Shown: positions 1-8,997, numbered from the stretch's first letter. The stretch: 64,000 nucleotides of DNA from Bacteriovoracaceae bacterium (GCA_947441615.1 CANEUH010000021.1:1-64000); one strand, 5' to 3'. A program made the numbers and translations. Notes: generated from the letters alone by a model not told the origin.

Positions 1-215
1 CGCTCCTATAGCGCCCGCGTCGGGACATTCTAAATTAGTATTCGCATACATTTAGTCTAGCTTGGACATCTTCGAGATGTACCAAGGGAGCGGTCATTTA
101 TTGGATTTTAAGGGCTTAGATTCAACTTATTTGTTAGAGATTCCACTTTTTCAACGAATTCGTCATTTTTAAATAAAGATAAAAAAAACACGGATTCCTA
201 CCGATATAAGGATTC

Positions 216-1892
216 ATGAAAAAGATCTACGCCATCATCCTAAGTTTCGGACTTATTATAGCCCCTGTTCAACACGCGAAGGCAGAAGAAGCCGAGATGA
301 GTTGGGGAGGGGTGACGAATATGGTTCTAGGTCTTTCAACAGGTCTTTTAGGATCAACTGTTTTATTACGTTGTAAACTTGGAGGGGCACAACCATCCCT
401 TTGGGCGTACATGGTGGGGTCTCTTGCTTACATTACAAGTGAATTGATTGGAGCACAAGCCCACAAAGCCCACATAAACGCAATAGCAGTTGACTTAGAA
501 GAGGCCAAAAAGAAACTCCAGGAAGGAGACTCAATCCAAAGATTATCCTTGGAGTTACAATTAAATACACAAAAAGAAAACCTAGCTTTTGTCCAGAAAA
601 GAAAGGGCTGGATGTATGCAGTTGGAGTTCTTTATACTCTCGCCACGACTTTTGCCATCATGGAAGCAGTAGCGGAAGCCGCTACCCTTGGTGTAAAAAA
701 CAGTTTTGCTGGTTGTATTCATAAAGATCTAACTTGGCGTCCTTTAAGAGCGTTACTATTTATGGCTTTCATGCCTACAAGTGCTCTTTCTTCAGGTATT
801 CAAAATGGCTGGGTCCAAGGGGGTATTGTATTAGGAAGTTCACTCATGTTTTTTAAATCCGTAAGTGATTTTATGGATAAAGGTCTTGGACCTTTAATTG
901 ATCATGGTATTCCTCGAAGCATTACATTTGGTTCTTTTACACTGGTTTCTGCGGCTACGATAATTGATTTAGAAATCACTCAAGGAACAATTGAAAAAAA
1001 TATCGAAGATATTACAAAGGTACTTATTAATCAGTATGAACAAAATAAAAAAGATGGAGTTATTACTGGACCTGGCGCCGAAAGAGTTGCATCAGGTCTA
1101 TCAAGGAATAATTCCATAAAAAAATTAGATGGTTATTATGCTTTAAGCTCGGCCCCATGTGTTTCGAATTCTGGTGGAAGCATTTCTATTAATTCGAGTA
1201 ACTGTAAAAAACCGATGAAAATAACTCGTCCCAATTTATCTGGATCCTTTTCAAATAATACTCTTCAGAGTGCAACCGCAATAGGTGCCGATTATGTTAA
1301 CGCATTGGCCGCTGGTGATATGGCGAAAGCTGAGGTCCTAGGTGGGCAACTCTCAAACATGGCCGGACGACTTAAAATAATAAGAGATGATGCAATAAAA
1401 AAATATAATCAAGTTGCAAAAGAAAAAAATAAAAAAATTCTTGATTTTGATAAAGAAGTAAAAGCCTTTAACGAAAGTATGTCGGGAAATTTATCCAAAT
1501 CCCTCGCTTCTCAAGGCATTGATCCTCAAAAATTAAATAAGGCTTCATCTAATTCAGTAAATAAACCTGTTGCTTCTATTTCCGCCCAACCGACTCCGGA
1601 AGTCGCTGCACCTGAAGTGCCAATTGAAAATCTGGCCTCTACTCCTGAGACTCCTGCTGAGGAAGTGGCCCAAACCCCGGCCCCAACTCTTGAAGAGAGC
1701 CTAGAGAACTTCGAATCAAGTGAAAGCGATATTTCTCCTGAAAAACAGGTTTCCATCTTTAAACAGGTCTCCAACCGTTACATCCTAAATTACAACCGGT
1801 TCTTTAGGGAGGAGGAGCCAAATCCTGAAGCAACTCCTGGTGATGGCAAAGCGCCTGTCCCTCAAAGCCCTTTGACGCAACCCATAAAATAG
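216..1892 (+). CDS. Hypothetical exported/polytopic membrane protein
   Basis: I do not recognise this 558-residue protein. It begins with a signal-peptide-like segment ending near AKAEE (residues 1-24). Several hydrophobic segments follow in roughly residues 30-80, 130-160, 175-215 and 235-260, then a hydrophilic half. That half contains a Lys-rich, coiled-coil-like stretch (about residues 385-430) and a Pro/Glu/Ala-rich low-complexity C terminus. The ATG at 216 follows AAGGATTC, a usable ribosome binding site. About 120 bases after its stop the ribosomal protein cluster begins, so it is probably a separate transcription unit. It may be an inner-membrane protein with a periplasmic or cytoplasmic tail. 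No function is inferred. Confidence 0.7.
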   Translation: MKKIYAIILSFGLIIAPVQHAKAEEAEMSWGGVTNMVLGLSTGLLGSTVLLRCKLGGAQPSLWAYMVGSLAYITSELIGAQAHKAHINAIAVDLEEAKKKLQEGDSIQRLSLELQLNTQKENLAFVQKRKGWMYAVGVLYTLATTFAIMEAVAEAATLGVKNSFAGCIHKDLTWRPLRALLFMAFMPTSALSSGIQNGWVQGGIVLGSSLMFFKSVSDFMDKGLGPLIDHGIPRSITFGSFTLVSAATIIDLEITQGTIEKNIEDITKVLINQYEQNKKDGVITGPGAERVASGLSRNNSIKKLDGYYALSSAPCVSNSGGSISINSSNCKKPMKITRPNLSGSFSNNTLQSATAIGADYVNALAAGDMAKAEVLGGQLSNMAGRLKIIRDDAIKKYNQVAKEKNKKILDFDKEVKAFNESMSGNLSKSLASQGIDPQKLNKASSNSVNKPVASISAQPTPEVAAPEVPIENLASTPETPAEEVAQTPAPTLEESLENFESSESDISPEKQVSIFKQVSNRYILNYNRFFREEEPNPEATPGDGKAPVPQSPLTQPIK

Positions 1893-2039
1893 TCAGGAAT
1901 CCTCGCTGCGAAGTGCCTCTTTTAATCTATTTGCCGCTCTGAGTGAGCTGTGTTACCTTCCATCGGACATTTATTTTAAAGTATTTCATCTCGCTCATGG
2001 CAATTGTGTCCATGGGCTTATTATAATCCAGGAGGAAAT

Positions 2040-2651
2040 ATGATCTACGAAACGGCTTTCGTCGTTCGCCCAGACGCATCTGAAGAAGTTGTGTCTTCCA
2101 TCAAGAACTCCCTTGCTGAAACTTTTAAAGCTTTCGGCGCTGAAGTTCTTGTTACAGATTCTTGGGGAGTGAAGACATTCGCTCAGCCTACAGAATCTGG
2201 TCTTAAGAAAGGTGCTTACCACTATTTCATGTACAAAGGTGCTGGTAACCTTAATGCAGAAATCGAGCGTAAGTTCCGTATTAACGAAAATCTTGTTCGT
2301 CATTTAATTATTAAGCTAGGTGAAGATAAGCACCAAGCTGAAATCGTTAAGGAATACAAGAACCCAAATCACACTCAAGCTGCTCAAATTGATGATGAGT
2401 TTGCTGGTGGCGAAGACAAAGACAAGAAGATGCACTCTAAGCGTAAATCTTGTTGGTTCTCTGCTAAGAAAACTTCCCCTGATTGGAAAGATCCAAAATC
2501 TTATTCATGGCTAGTAAACGAGTTCGGAAAAATTTCTCCGTCTCGTATCACTGGTTTGACTCCGACTTTCCAGCGTCGTGCAAACGAAGCTATTAAGCGT
2601 GGTCGTAACATGCTTCTTATCAGCTACCAATCTAACGAAACTGCTCGTTAA
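2040..2651 (+). CDS. rpsF-rpsR: Ribosomal protein S6-S18 fusion
   Basis: One uninterrupted frame of 203 residues contains both small-subunit proteins that normally form the S6:S18 heterodimer on the 30S platform. Residues 1-100 match S6 (MIYETAFVVRPD start, NENLVRHLIIK near residue 85). An acidic linker follows (EFAGGEDKDKK), and residues 133-203 match S18 (RKSCWFS, GKISPSRITGL, FQRRANEAIKRGR). The ORF track start at 2004 is too early. The ATG at 2040 has a strong AGGAGG eight bases upstream and gives a canonical S6 start. An ATG at the linker/S18 boundary lacks a Shine-Dalgarno sequence, so separate S18 translation looks unlikely. In most bacteria these are two genes (rpsF, rpsR). DUF2232-like, L9 and DnaB genes follow, the usual neighbourhood. 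Confidence 0.9.
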   Translation: MIYETAFVVRPDASEEVVSSIKNSLAETFKAFGAEVLVTDSWGVKTFAQPTESGLKKGAYHYFMYKGAGNLNAEIERKFRINENLVRHLIIKLGEDKHQAEIVKEYKNPNHTQAAQIDDEFAGGEDKDKKMHSKRKSCWFSAKKTSPDWKDPKSYSWLVNEFGKISPSRITGLTPTFQRRANEAIKRGRNMLLISYQSNETAR

Positions 2652-2672
2652 TTGTTGGGGATTTAAACTGGT

Positions 2673-3653
2673 ATGAATACTGAAGTCATGCAACAACCAC
2701 AACTTTCAATTGGGAGACTCCTTCTGTTAGGGGCCTCGTCAGTTATTTTGTGTCTTAGTTTCATTATGTCAGTGTTTGCTCCGTTCCCACTTGCCCTTGC
2801 CATTACAATGTATGGAAGAGTGAAGGGGTATCTAGTCGGTATTACGGGACTTATTTTGAGTTTTGTTTTGGCCGGTTCGATTTATGGGGACTACACGCTG
2901 TTTGGATTTTATTTTTGTGTTTTAGTTTTTGGAATTGGGATTGCGGAGATCGTATTAAGAAATCTTTCTCCCGTTAAAGGAATGGTTCTTTTTGGCATCG
3001 GTTTTATTATAACCATTGCAACAAGTTTTATTCTGATGATGAATTCCATGAAAACGACCCCACAACAGTTTATCCTTCAGCAGATTGAGAAAAGTGCGGA
3101 TAAGATTGCCGAACAGAAAAAAGCGGTGGAAATGAGTGGCGATAAAGATGCTATTCAAGTTTTACAACTTTTAGATCGCCCTGATCTTTTAGCGAAGGAA
3201 ATGATGGAATCATTCCCAAGCTATTTCTTTATGGGTGTATTTATTATGCTTTGGTTCAATATGTTTCTTGTTCTTAAGAGTCGAAGACTCTTATTCTCAG
3301 GGACGGATTATTCGTTTGATGAAAAATGTTTGTTAAATTTTAAAGTTCCTTTTGGATTCGTTTTAGTGCTGGCCTTGGGTCTTATCTTGGCCCTTTTCGC
3401 TGAGAAACTTGGAACTTTTCCATTTGAAACTTTGGGTTTTACGATTATCAAATGCCTTGGAATTTTTTATTTCTTTCAAGGTTTTGGTGTTTTTAGTGAC
3501 ATGCTCAATTTCCTTGGTGTCACTGGCTTTTTCAGAACTTTGCTCGTGATGATTACGATCTTCATGGCAAGCTATCTCATTGCAGTCGCTGGTTTATTTG
3601 ATAATTGGTTTGATTTTAGAAAGTATTTTGTAAAACGTAATATTGAAGATTAA
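2673..3653 (+). CDS. DUF2232/YybS-like polytopic membrane protein
   Basis: The 326-residue protein is strongly hydrophobic. It has about four N-terminal transmembrane segments (residues 15-125), a soluble charged stretch (residues 130-175, EKSADKIAEQKK), and four more segments to residue 315. Size, layout and position between the S18 and L9 genes match the YybS/DUF2232 family, which sits beside rplI in Bacillus and other bacteria. The start lies 21 bases after the S6-S18 stop, so it is probably cotranscribed. Its biochemical role is unknown. Assignment rests on architecture and synteny rather than a diagnostic motif. Confidence 0.65.
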   Translation: MNTEVMQQPQLSIGRLLLLGASSVILCLSFIMSVFAPFPLALAITMYGRVKGYLVGITGLILSFVLAGSIYGDYTLFGFYFCVLVFGIGIAEIVLRNLSPVKGMVLFGIGFIITIATSFILMMNSMKTTPQQFILQQIEKSADKIAEQKKAVEMSGDKDAIQVLQLLDRPDLLAKEMMESFPSYFFMGVFIMLWFNMFLVLKSRRLLFSGTDYSFDEKCLLNFKVPFGFVLVLALGLILALFAEKLGTFPFETLGFTIIKCLGIFYFFQGFGVFSDMLNFLGVTGFFRTLLVMITIFMASYLIAVAGLFDNWFDFRKYFVKRNIED

Positions 3654-3667
3654 TTTAGGAGAACCAT

Positions 3668-4243
3668 ATGAAAGTCATCCTTACTGAAAAAGTTAAGGCT
3701 TTAGGAACAATCGGAGAAATCGTTAACGTTTCTGCCGGATTTGCTCGTAACTTCTTATTCCCGAAAAAACTGGCGATTCTTGCTGATGAAAAGAACTCAA
3801 ACGTTCTTAAAGATAAGCAAAAAGCTCTCGCTAAGAAAATTTCTGCTGAAAAAGATGCAGCTCTTGCTGTTAAGAAAAAGTTAGAAGGTGTTACTGTTGA
3901 ATTGATTAAAAAAGTCGGTGCAAACGGTCGTCTTTTTGGTGCTGTAACTTCTCAAGAAATCGTAAAAGAAGTTGAAAAACTTGGCGTTTCTCTAGAGCGT
4001 CGTCTTCTTCAATTCGATGGATCAATTAAGTCTCTAGGGACTTACGATGTGAAAGCGAAGCTTTTTAATGATGTCGTTGCTAACTTTAAACTTAAAGTTG
4101 CAATCGATGCTGCTATGGCAGAGGAACTTAAAAAGCAACAAGCTGAAGCTCAGAAAAGAAATGCTGAGAAAAAAGCTAAAGCTGAAGCTGCAAAAGCTGC
4201 GGAAGCTGCTGCTGCTGCAGAAGCTGCTGCAAGCGAAGAGTAA
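3668..4243 (+). CDS. rplI: 50S ribosomal protein L9 with Ala/Lys/Glu-rich tail
   Basis: L9 binds 23S rRNA domain V and spans the 50S surface near the L1 stalk. The start MKVILTEKVKALGTIGEIV and the GFARNFLFPKKLA motif are the conserved rRNA-binding N domain. GRLFGAVTSQEI near residue 82 marks the C domain. The family is usually about 148 residues, but this one is 191. The additional 40-odd residues are a low-complexity Lys/Ala/Glu stretch (KKQQAEAQKRNAEKKAKAEA and onward) likely to form a charged helix. The ATG has an AGGAG site (TTTAGGAGAACCAT). It follows the DUF2232-like gene by 14 bases and ends just before a strong hairpin. Confidence 0.95.
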   Translation: MKVILTEKVKALGTIGEIVNVSAGFARNFLFPKKLAILADEKNSNVLKDKQKALAKKISAEKDAALAVKKKLEGVTVELIKKVGANGRLFGAVTSQEIVKEVEKLGVSLERRLLQFDGSIKSLGTYDVKAKLFNDVVANFKLKVAIDAAMAEELKKQQAEAQKRNAEKKAKAEAAKAAEAAAAAEAAASEE

Positions 4244-4252
4244 TTCTTATTT

Positions 4253-4294
4253 ACAGAGGAAGGGAATTAAACCCTTCCTCTGTCTTTCCTGTCC
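4253..4294 (+). terminator. Hairpin terminator after rplI
   Basis: A perfect 12-bp stem (ACAGAGGAAGGG / CCCTTCCTCTGT, 4253-4283, loop AATTAAA) lies nine bases after the L9 stop and is followed by a modest pyrimidine stretch (CTTTCCTGTCC). It probably ends the rpsF-rpsR/rplI transcript, at least partly, before dnaB. Confidence 0.7.
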
Positions 4295-4391
4295 TAACTT
4301 CTTTTGACTCCCAAATATATTCCTACCTCGACATTCCGCACATGGTGTAAAGTCTATCCATATCGATATTTAGATTTTGGAGAAGCTTCTT

Positions 4392-5738
4392 ATGGCACAA
4401 GAGAATCGTAACGAATTACCTCATGACCTTGGGGCCGAGAAAGCATTACTTGGTTGTTTATTAATTGATAACTCAAGTTTCGATGAAATTTCTGACATTA
4501 ATCTAGAGGCAACAGATTTTTATCATCCCCAATATGGAGTGATTTTTCAGTCGATAAAAGATCTCTACATGGAAGGGATGCCGTTTGATATCGTAACGGT
4601 CTCTAGTAAGCTCAATGATCACGGAAAGCTTGAAAGAGTTGGCGGACAAAATGCACTTGTCACTATTTGTGATGAGGTTGGTTCAGCTGCTAACGTTGAA
4701 TATTACGCTCGTCTTATAAAAGAAAAAAGCATGCTCCGTGAAGTTGTGAGAACTGCGACGAGGGTTGCTCAAACGGGGACTGGTTTTACTGGTGACGTTG
4801 CTGATTTTCTTCAAGAAGTTGAGGCAAGCTTTTTTAAATTAACTGCCCAGACGAAAAATAATAAAATGATTCCTCTTAAGCAAGCCCTTTATGAAAACTT
4901 AAAGGAGCTTGAAAAACCTGCTCGCGCGAAAGGCGAGATCATGGGTGTTTCAACGGGCTTTCAGTCCATTGATAGGCAGCTTTTGGGACTTCAACCTGGT
5001 CAGTTAGTTCTTATTGCTGCAAGACCTGGTATGGGGAAAACGGCCCTCGCACTCAACTGGGCCGTGGCCGCAGCTAAACAAACGAATATGGCCGTGGCGG
5101 TATTTTCATACGAGATGATGTACGCGGAACTTTCGATGCGTCTATTAGCATCTGAGGCCTGTATTGATTCTAGAAAGTTAAAGACGAAAGAGTTTAACGA
5201 AATTGATTTAAGATCTATTTCAAACGCTATTCAAAAGCTATCGAACCTCAAATTATACATAAATGACTCGGGTTCAACGAATCTCATGGACATAAGGTCC
5301 TACTGCCGAAAACTAAAGGCCGAACAAGGTCTTGCGATGATTATTGTGGACTACCTACAGATCATGCCGATGCATATTAAAAAGCAAAATCGTGAACAAG
5401 AAATCGCTGAACTCTCGCGTGGCTTTAAAATGCTCGCCAACGAACTTGAAATACCAGTCGTCGCATTATCACAGTTGAACAGAACTGCTGCTTCAAGAAC
5501 TGATCGACGTCCACAGCTCCAAGATCTCAGGGAATCTGGATCTCTTGAGCAAGATGCCAACATCGTATGCCTTATTCATCGCGAAGATTATTATGATCCT
5601 CAAACTCCGAAGAAGGGAATTGCCGAAGTGATCATAGCGAAAAACCGAAACGGCGAACCTGGAACCGTCGAGTTATCTTGGATTGGTTCTCAAACGAAGT
5701 TTGCTGATATTGCCTCTCAAGGTAAGGCCGAAGCGTAA
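4392..5738 (+). CDS. dnaB: Replicative DNA helicase DnaB
   Basis: The 448-residue protein is the hexameric 5'-3' helicase of the replication fork. The N-terminal primase-interacting domain is recognisable (LGAEKALLGCLLID), followed by the RecA-like core with Walker A (ARPGMGKTALA, near residue 217), Walker B (IIVDYLQIM, near residue 318) and the C-terminal AKNRNGEPGTVEL segment. The track start at 4377 is a TTG that forms part of the Shine-Dalgarno region itself. The ATG at 4392, with GGAG nine bases upstream, is preferred. It lies directly before pabB (TAA then ATG with no gap) and after the L9 terminator. No intein is present. Confidence 0.95.
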   Translation: MAQENRNELPHDLGAEKALLGCLLIDNSSFDEISDINLEATDFYHPQYGVIFQSIKDLYMEGMPFDIVTVSSKLNDHGKLERVGGQNALVTICDEVGSAANVEYYARLIKEKSMLREVVRTATRVAQTGTGFTGDVADFLQEVEASFFKLTAQTKNNKMIPLKQALYENLKELEKPARAKGEIMGVSTGFQSIDRQLLGLQPGQLVLIAARPGMGKTALALNWAVAAAKQTNMAVAVFSYEMMYAELSMRLLASEACIDSRKLKTKEFNEIDLRSISNAIQKLSNLKLYINDSGSTNLMDIRSYCRKLKAEQGLAMIIVDYLQIMPMHIKKQNREQEIAELSRGFKMLANELEIPVVALSQLNRTAASRTDRRPQLQDLRESGSLEQDANIVCLIHREDYYDPQTPKKGIAEVIIAKNRNGEPGTVELSWIGSQTKFADIASQGKAEA

Positions 5739-6899
5739 ATGATTTTCTCACGTTTTAAGTGGAACGATTCCTCGATCCTTGAACTTAGAAAACCTAAGAA
5801 TGCCTTTATTTATTATCGCACGACAAGATTAAACCTTCTGACAGGATTTCCTGAGACATATTCATTGGATTTATTTCTCAAGCGTTTAGAACTTATAAAA
5901 ATTCAAAATAAAGTTGATCGACCTCTTGTCTTCCATTTCTATTATGAGCTGGGTCTTATCCTACAGGGGTTGGGCCACACAGTAGATGACAGCACTCCCT
6001 TAGCTGTTGAAATAGAATTCGAAAATAAAAAATTTATTAAGCCACCAAAAAGTAAGTTAACTTCACTAAAATTAAAGTCAATTGAGCGACCGACCTGGAC
6101 TGAGTATAAGGCTTCTTTTCATCATATCCAGGAGGAGCTTTTAAATGGGAATTGTTATCAAGTCAATCTTACGTTCCCTTTTGATTTTGAAACAGAAGAT
6201 TTTATTGATCCAAGAAACCTCTGTGACTTCTTTTTTTCTCGAAATAATCTGAGTGCTTTTGCTCATTCTACCTTCTTGGGGGATGAATTAATCTTAAGTA
6301 ATTCTCCCGAGTGTTTGTTTCAGTATAAAGATCAGCAGGTTTATACAATGCCAATTAAAGGAACCCTAAAAACTTCTGCCAACTGGAAAAAAGATTGGAA
6401 GAAGTTTGAGCATGACCTTAAAGAAGAAGGTGAGCTTAATATGATTACTGACCTTTTAAAAAATGATTTAAACCGTCTTGAATATCCAAAAGCAAAGGTC
6501 ATTAAGGCCCGAGCTCCCATTGTTGTTCCGGGTCTTTTGCATCAATGTTCACTTCTATCTGTCGAACTTAAGAAGCCACTTTCATTATTAAAGACACTTG
6601 ATTGTTTATTTCCTGGTGGAAGTGTGACAGGAGCTCCAAAAAAACGAGTCATGCAAATTATTCAAGAGGTCGAAAGATACTCAAGAGGTATTTATTGTGG
6701 TTCCACACTTCTTTGTATTGGCGATAAAAAAGTATCGAACATAAATATTAGAACGGCCTCTATAAGTGTTAATGAGAGGTTGTGGAGGTATGGTGCAGGT
6801 GGTGGAGTCACTTTACTTTCTAGGCCGGTAAATGAGTTCCAGGAAATGGAATCTAAAGTTTCTAGCTTTCTGACATTGTTAAATGTCCCGGGGTATTAA
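5739..6899 (+). CDS. pabB: Aminodeoxychorismate synthase component I (PabB-like)
   Basis: This chorismate-binding enzyme makes 4-amino-4-deoxychorismate for folate. The C-terminal two thirds carry family motifs: GNCYQVNLTF, NSPECLF, MPIKGTL, DLLKNDLNR, FPGGSVTGAPKKR and the late GAGGGVTLLS segment. The Lys in PIKGT is characteristic of PabB rather than the Ala of TrpE (PIAGT). At 386 residues it is somewhat shorter than E. coli PabB (about 450), because the N-terminal domain is reduced. The start codon touches the dnaB stop, so translation is probably coupled. No pabA or pabC lies nearby. Confidence 0.87.
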   Translation: MIFSRFKWNDSSILELRKPKNAFIYYRTTRLNLLTGFPETYSLDLFLKRLELIKIQNKVDRPLVFHFYYELGLILQGLGHTVDDSTPLAVEIEFENKKFIKPPKSKLTSLKLKSIERPTWTEYKASFHHIQEELLNGNCYQVNLTFPFDFETEDFIDPRNLCDFFFSRNNLSAFAHSTFLGDELILSNSPECLFQYKDQQVYTMPIKGTLKTSANWKKDWKKFEHDLKEEGELNMITDLLKNDLNRLEYPKAKVIKARAPIVVPGLLHQCSLLSVELKKPLSLLKTLDCLFPGGSVTGAPKKRVMQIIQEVERYSRGIYCGSTLLCIGDKKVSNINIRTASISVNERLWRYGAGGGVTLLSRPVNEFQEMESKVSSFLTLLNVPGY

Positions 6900-7069
6900 G
6901 TCAAATAAGTATAGTAATTTCATCGGCTTAAAGTGTTTCTCTCAAGAATCTCCTAACATCATCTTACATCTACTTAGTGTCACATTGACTTAGCTTTTCC
7001 TTGAAAGATACGCTCAGGTGCAAGTGTTACCAAATGGATTTTGGTGGCCAATTGTTCAAGGAGTTGAGA

Positions 7070-7282
7070 ATGACAGACAATAATCAGACCACGAATGGTT
7101 CTGAGGAAAAAAACGGGAAAGTAAGCTTGGAAGTGCTTGCTAAAATGACTGGTTTCCCTGTTGAAGTTATTAAAGAAGAGATCTTTAAAGGCGAGTCAAG
7201 TGACCAAATTTCATTGGAGTCACTAAGGGCCGCAATGCTTTCGTATATTGATTCAACGATGCTGATCAACGATCAAAAATAA
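7070..7282 (+). CDS. Small acidic hypothetical protein
   Basis: This 70-residue protein is not recognised. The track start at 7001 is not supported. The ATG at 7070 has AAGGAG about eight bases upstream. The sequence has an Asn/Thr/Glu-rich, probably disordered, N terminus, then a helical core (LEVLAKMTGFPVEVIKEEIF) that resembles a short helix-turn-helix-like or conserved small-protein fold without a diagnostic motif. It stands alone between pabB and the motAB promoter and is closed by a strong intrinsic terminator. The terminator supports it as a real, separately expressed gene. Confidence 0.65.
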   Translation: MTDNNQTTNGSEEKNGKVSLEVLAKMTGFPVEVIKEEIFKGESSDQISLESLRAAMLSYIDSTMLINDQK

Positions 7283-7283
7283 A

Positions 7284-7312
7284 AAAAGCCCCGCCATGAC
7301 GGGGCTTTTTTA
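7284..7312 (+). terminator. Rho-independent terminator
   Basis: AAAAAGCCCCG / CGGGGCTTTTTT forms an 11-bp stem with a CCATGA-type loop and a terminal T run, starting two bases after the stop of the 70-residue gene. Its A-tract/T-tract symmetry could make it bidirectional. Confidence 0.92.
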
Positions 7313-7373
7313 TTCCTGCTGAAATAAATCGAATTACTATTTCCGATCAAACGACTCCACGATATTCAATCAC

Positions 7374-7400
7374 TTAAGTTCATCGTTTAAATTCCGATAC
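7374..7400 (+). promoter_or_regulatory. Sigma-28 (FliA)-like promoter for motAB
   Basis: TTAAGTTC (7374-7381), an 11-base spacer, then TCCGATAC (7393-7400) match the flagellar sigma consensus TAAAGTTT-N11-GCCGATAA at 6 of 8 positions in each half. It lies 35 bases upstream of the motA ATG, as expected for a late flagellar gene. Confidence 0.55.
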
Positions 7401-7435
7401 TTTATCCATACAGACTAATTGTTCGAGGATGCATT

Positions 7436-8200
7436 ATGGATATTTCAACTGTCATAGGCCTTGTGTTGGGAACGCTTGCGATCTTAGGATCGATTCTTTA
7501 TGGTTCACCCCTTTCAATTTTTATTGATGTCCCCTCAATCGTGGTTGTGGGTGGCGGGGTTGTAGCAACAACTTTTATTAAATGGCCAATGGAGCAAGTT
7601 AAGTCCACGGTAGCTGTTTTTATGAAGTCGATTTTTGTTACTGCCGTCGATCCAAAGGCCATGATCGCTGAAATTCAAAAATTAGCTGAAACAGCAAGAC
7701 GTGAATCTGTTTTCGCTTTAGAGAAAGTTCCTGTGGAAGATAAATTTTTAAAGAAGGCCGTCACACTTGCCGCCGATAACCGACCACCTGAAGTTATCAC
7801 ATCGATTCTTTCATTAGAGATTGCAGCGATGGAAGAGAGGCATGCCAAAGGTGTGGAGATTCTAGAGGGGATGGGTGCTGATGGTCCAGCGATGGGAATG
7901 ATTGGAACTCTGATTGGTCTGGTTCAAATGTTACAGAACATGTCGGATCCTTCTGCGATCGGTCCCGCTATGGCGGTTGCACTTTTAACAACATTTTATG
8001 GTGCCGTTCTTGCGAACGTCTTTACTATTCCTGTTGCCGCAAAATTAAAGCAGCGTTCAAAACAAGAAGCGACTAAGATGAATATTATTGTCGCTGGTGT
8101 ACTTGGTATTGTTGCCGGTGAGAACCCTCGAGTGATTAGAGAAAAACTTGACTCATTCTTACCTCCTAAAGATCGACTTGTAGAAGAGAAGAAGGAGTAG
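7436..8200 (+). CDS. motA: Flagellar motor stator protein MotA/PomA
   Basis: This is the ion-channel subunit of the flagellar stator. The 254 residues show the family layout: two N-terminal membrane segments (residues 4-50), a cytoplasmic loop (residues 60-145, QKLAETARRESVFALEKV) that contacts the rotor, and two further segments with the conserved GMIGTLIGLVQML and LTTFYGAVLAN motifs. Length and motifs fit the PomA-like (sodium-type) branch better than the E. coli proton type (295 residues), although ion choice cannot be proven from sequence. motB begins two bases after the stop, forming a stator operon behind a sigma-28-like promoter. Confidence 0.93.
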   Translation: MDISTVIGLVLGTLAILGSILYGSPLSIFIDVPSIVVVGGGVVATTFIKWPMEQVKSTVAVFMKSIFVTAVDPKAMIAEIQKLAETARRESVFALEKVPVEDKFLKKAVTLAADNRPPEVITSILSLEIAAMEERHAKGVEILEGMGADGPAMGMIGTLIGLVQMLQNMSDPSAIGPAMAVALLTTFYGAVLANVFTIPVAAKLKQRSKQEATKMNIIVAGVLGIVAGENPRVIREKLDSFLPPKDRLVEEKKE

Positions 8201-8202
8201 TT

Positions 8203-8997
8203 ATGGCCGACGCTCCAAAGTGTCCTCCCTGTAAGCCTGGTGCTCCAGGGTGGCTAGCAACTTTCTCAGATCTCTGTACATTACTTTTGACGTTTTTCGT
8301 TTTGCTCCTTTCATTTGCAAAAACGGAGACAGCGAAATATGAAGCTGCTATTGGTTCATTACGTAATGCCTTCGGAGGAAACGTACTAAAGCCTGGTGAA
8401 GTGATGAGACCCGGTAAATCACCAACAGATTCAGCAACCATGATTGAATCTGAAACTCCTGCGAAGCCATTTCCTATCGAAATGCTAACAGCAGAAGGTT
8501 TACTAGATAAGCATGAAGTGAATAGAGATTCAGATGTTCAACTCAATCAGTTAAAGAAAATGCTTGCTGATAACGAACTATCTGAAGCGGCCAACGTCTA
8601 TGAAATGCCTGAAACCATCATGGTAAGAATGAAAGATAAAATTTATTTTCAAAAAGGTTCAACAGGAATTGATGAAATTAATATTCAGGTTTTTGATCAT
8701 TTGGTCAAAATGCTTAGAGATAATAGCTGGAATATTCTTGTTGAAGGGCATGCTGAGGCCGGTGAGAAATCTACAAAAGATAATGGTGACTCATACGCTG
8801 TTTCAAGTTCTCGGGCCCTTGCTGTTTCAAAATCGCTCATTCAAAGAGGTGTTTCAGCTGATCGAATTACGATTGTTTTTTATGGAGACTCACGTCCTCA
8901 AGAAAAACTTAATCGAAACATAAACGATCGTCGGGTTGAATTTGTATTAAGAAAATCAGACTTAAGAGTAGAAGGGCGTAAGGTTGATGCTCAGTGA
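8203..8997 (+). CDS. motB: Flagellar motor stator protein MotB/PomB
   Basis: This is the peptidoglycan-anchored stator subunit. After a short Cys/Pro-rich N terminus (CPPCKPGAPGW) there is one transmembrane helix. It carries the essential ion-binding Asp in the plug-proximal motif ATFSDLCTLLLTFFVLLLSF (Asp near residue 24). A periplasmic linker follows, then an OmpA-like peptidoglycan-binding domain (residues 135-255; LVEGHAEAG, SSRALAVSKSLIQRG, NRNINDRRVEFV). The length of 264 residues is normal. It is directly downstream of motA, and its stop overlaps the next gene in TGATG. Confidence 0.93.
   Translation: MADAPKCPPCKPGAPGWLATFSDLCTLLLTFFVLLLSFAKTETAKYEAAIGSLRNAFGGNVLKPGEVMRPGKSPTDSATMIESETPAKPFPIEMLTAEGLLDKHEVNRDSDVQLNQLKKMLADNELSEAANVYEMPETIMVRMKDKIYFQKGSTGIDEINIQVFDHLVKMLRDNSWNILVEGHAEAGEKSTKDNGDSYAVSSSRALAVSKSLIQRGVSADRITIVFYGDSRPQEKLNRNINDRRVEFVLRKSDLRVEGRKVDAQ

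Noticed and set aside
1526-1774. Minus-strand 82-aa ORF
   Set aside because: Antisense to the Pro/Glu-rich tail of the first gene, with no ribosome binding site or family resemblance.
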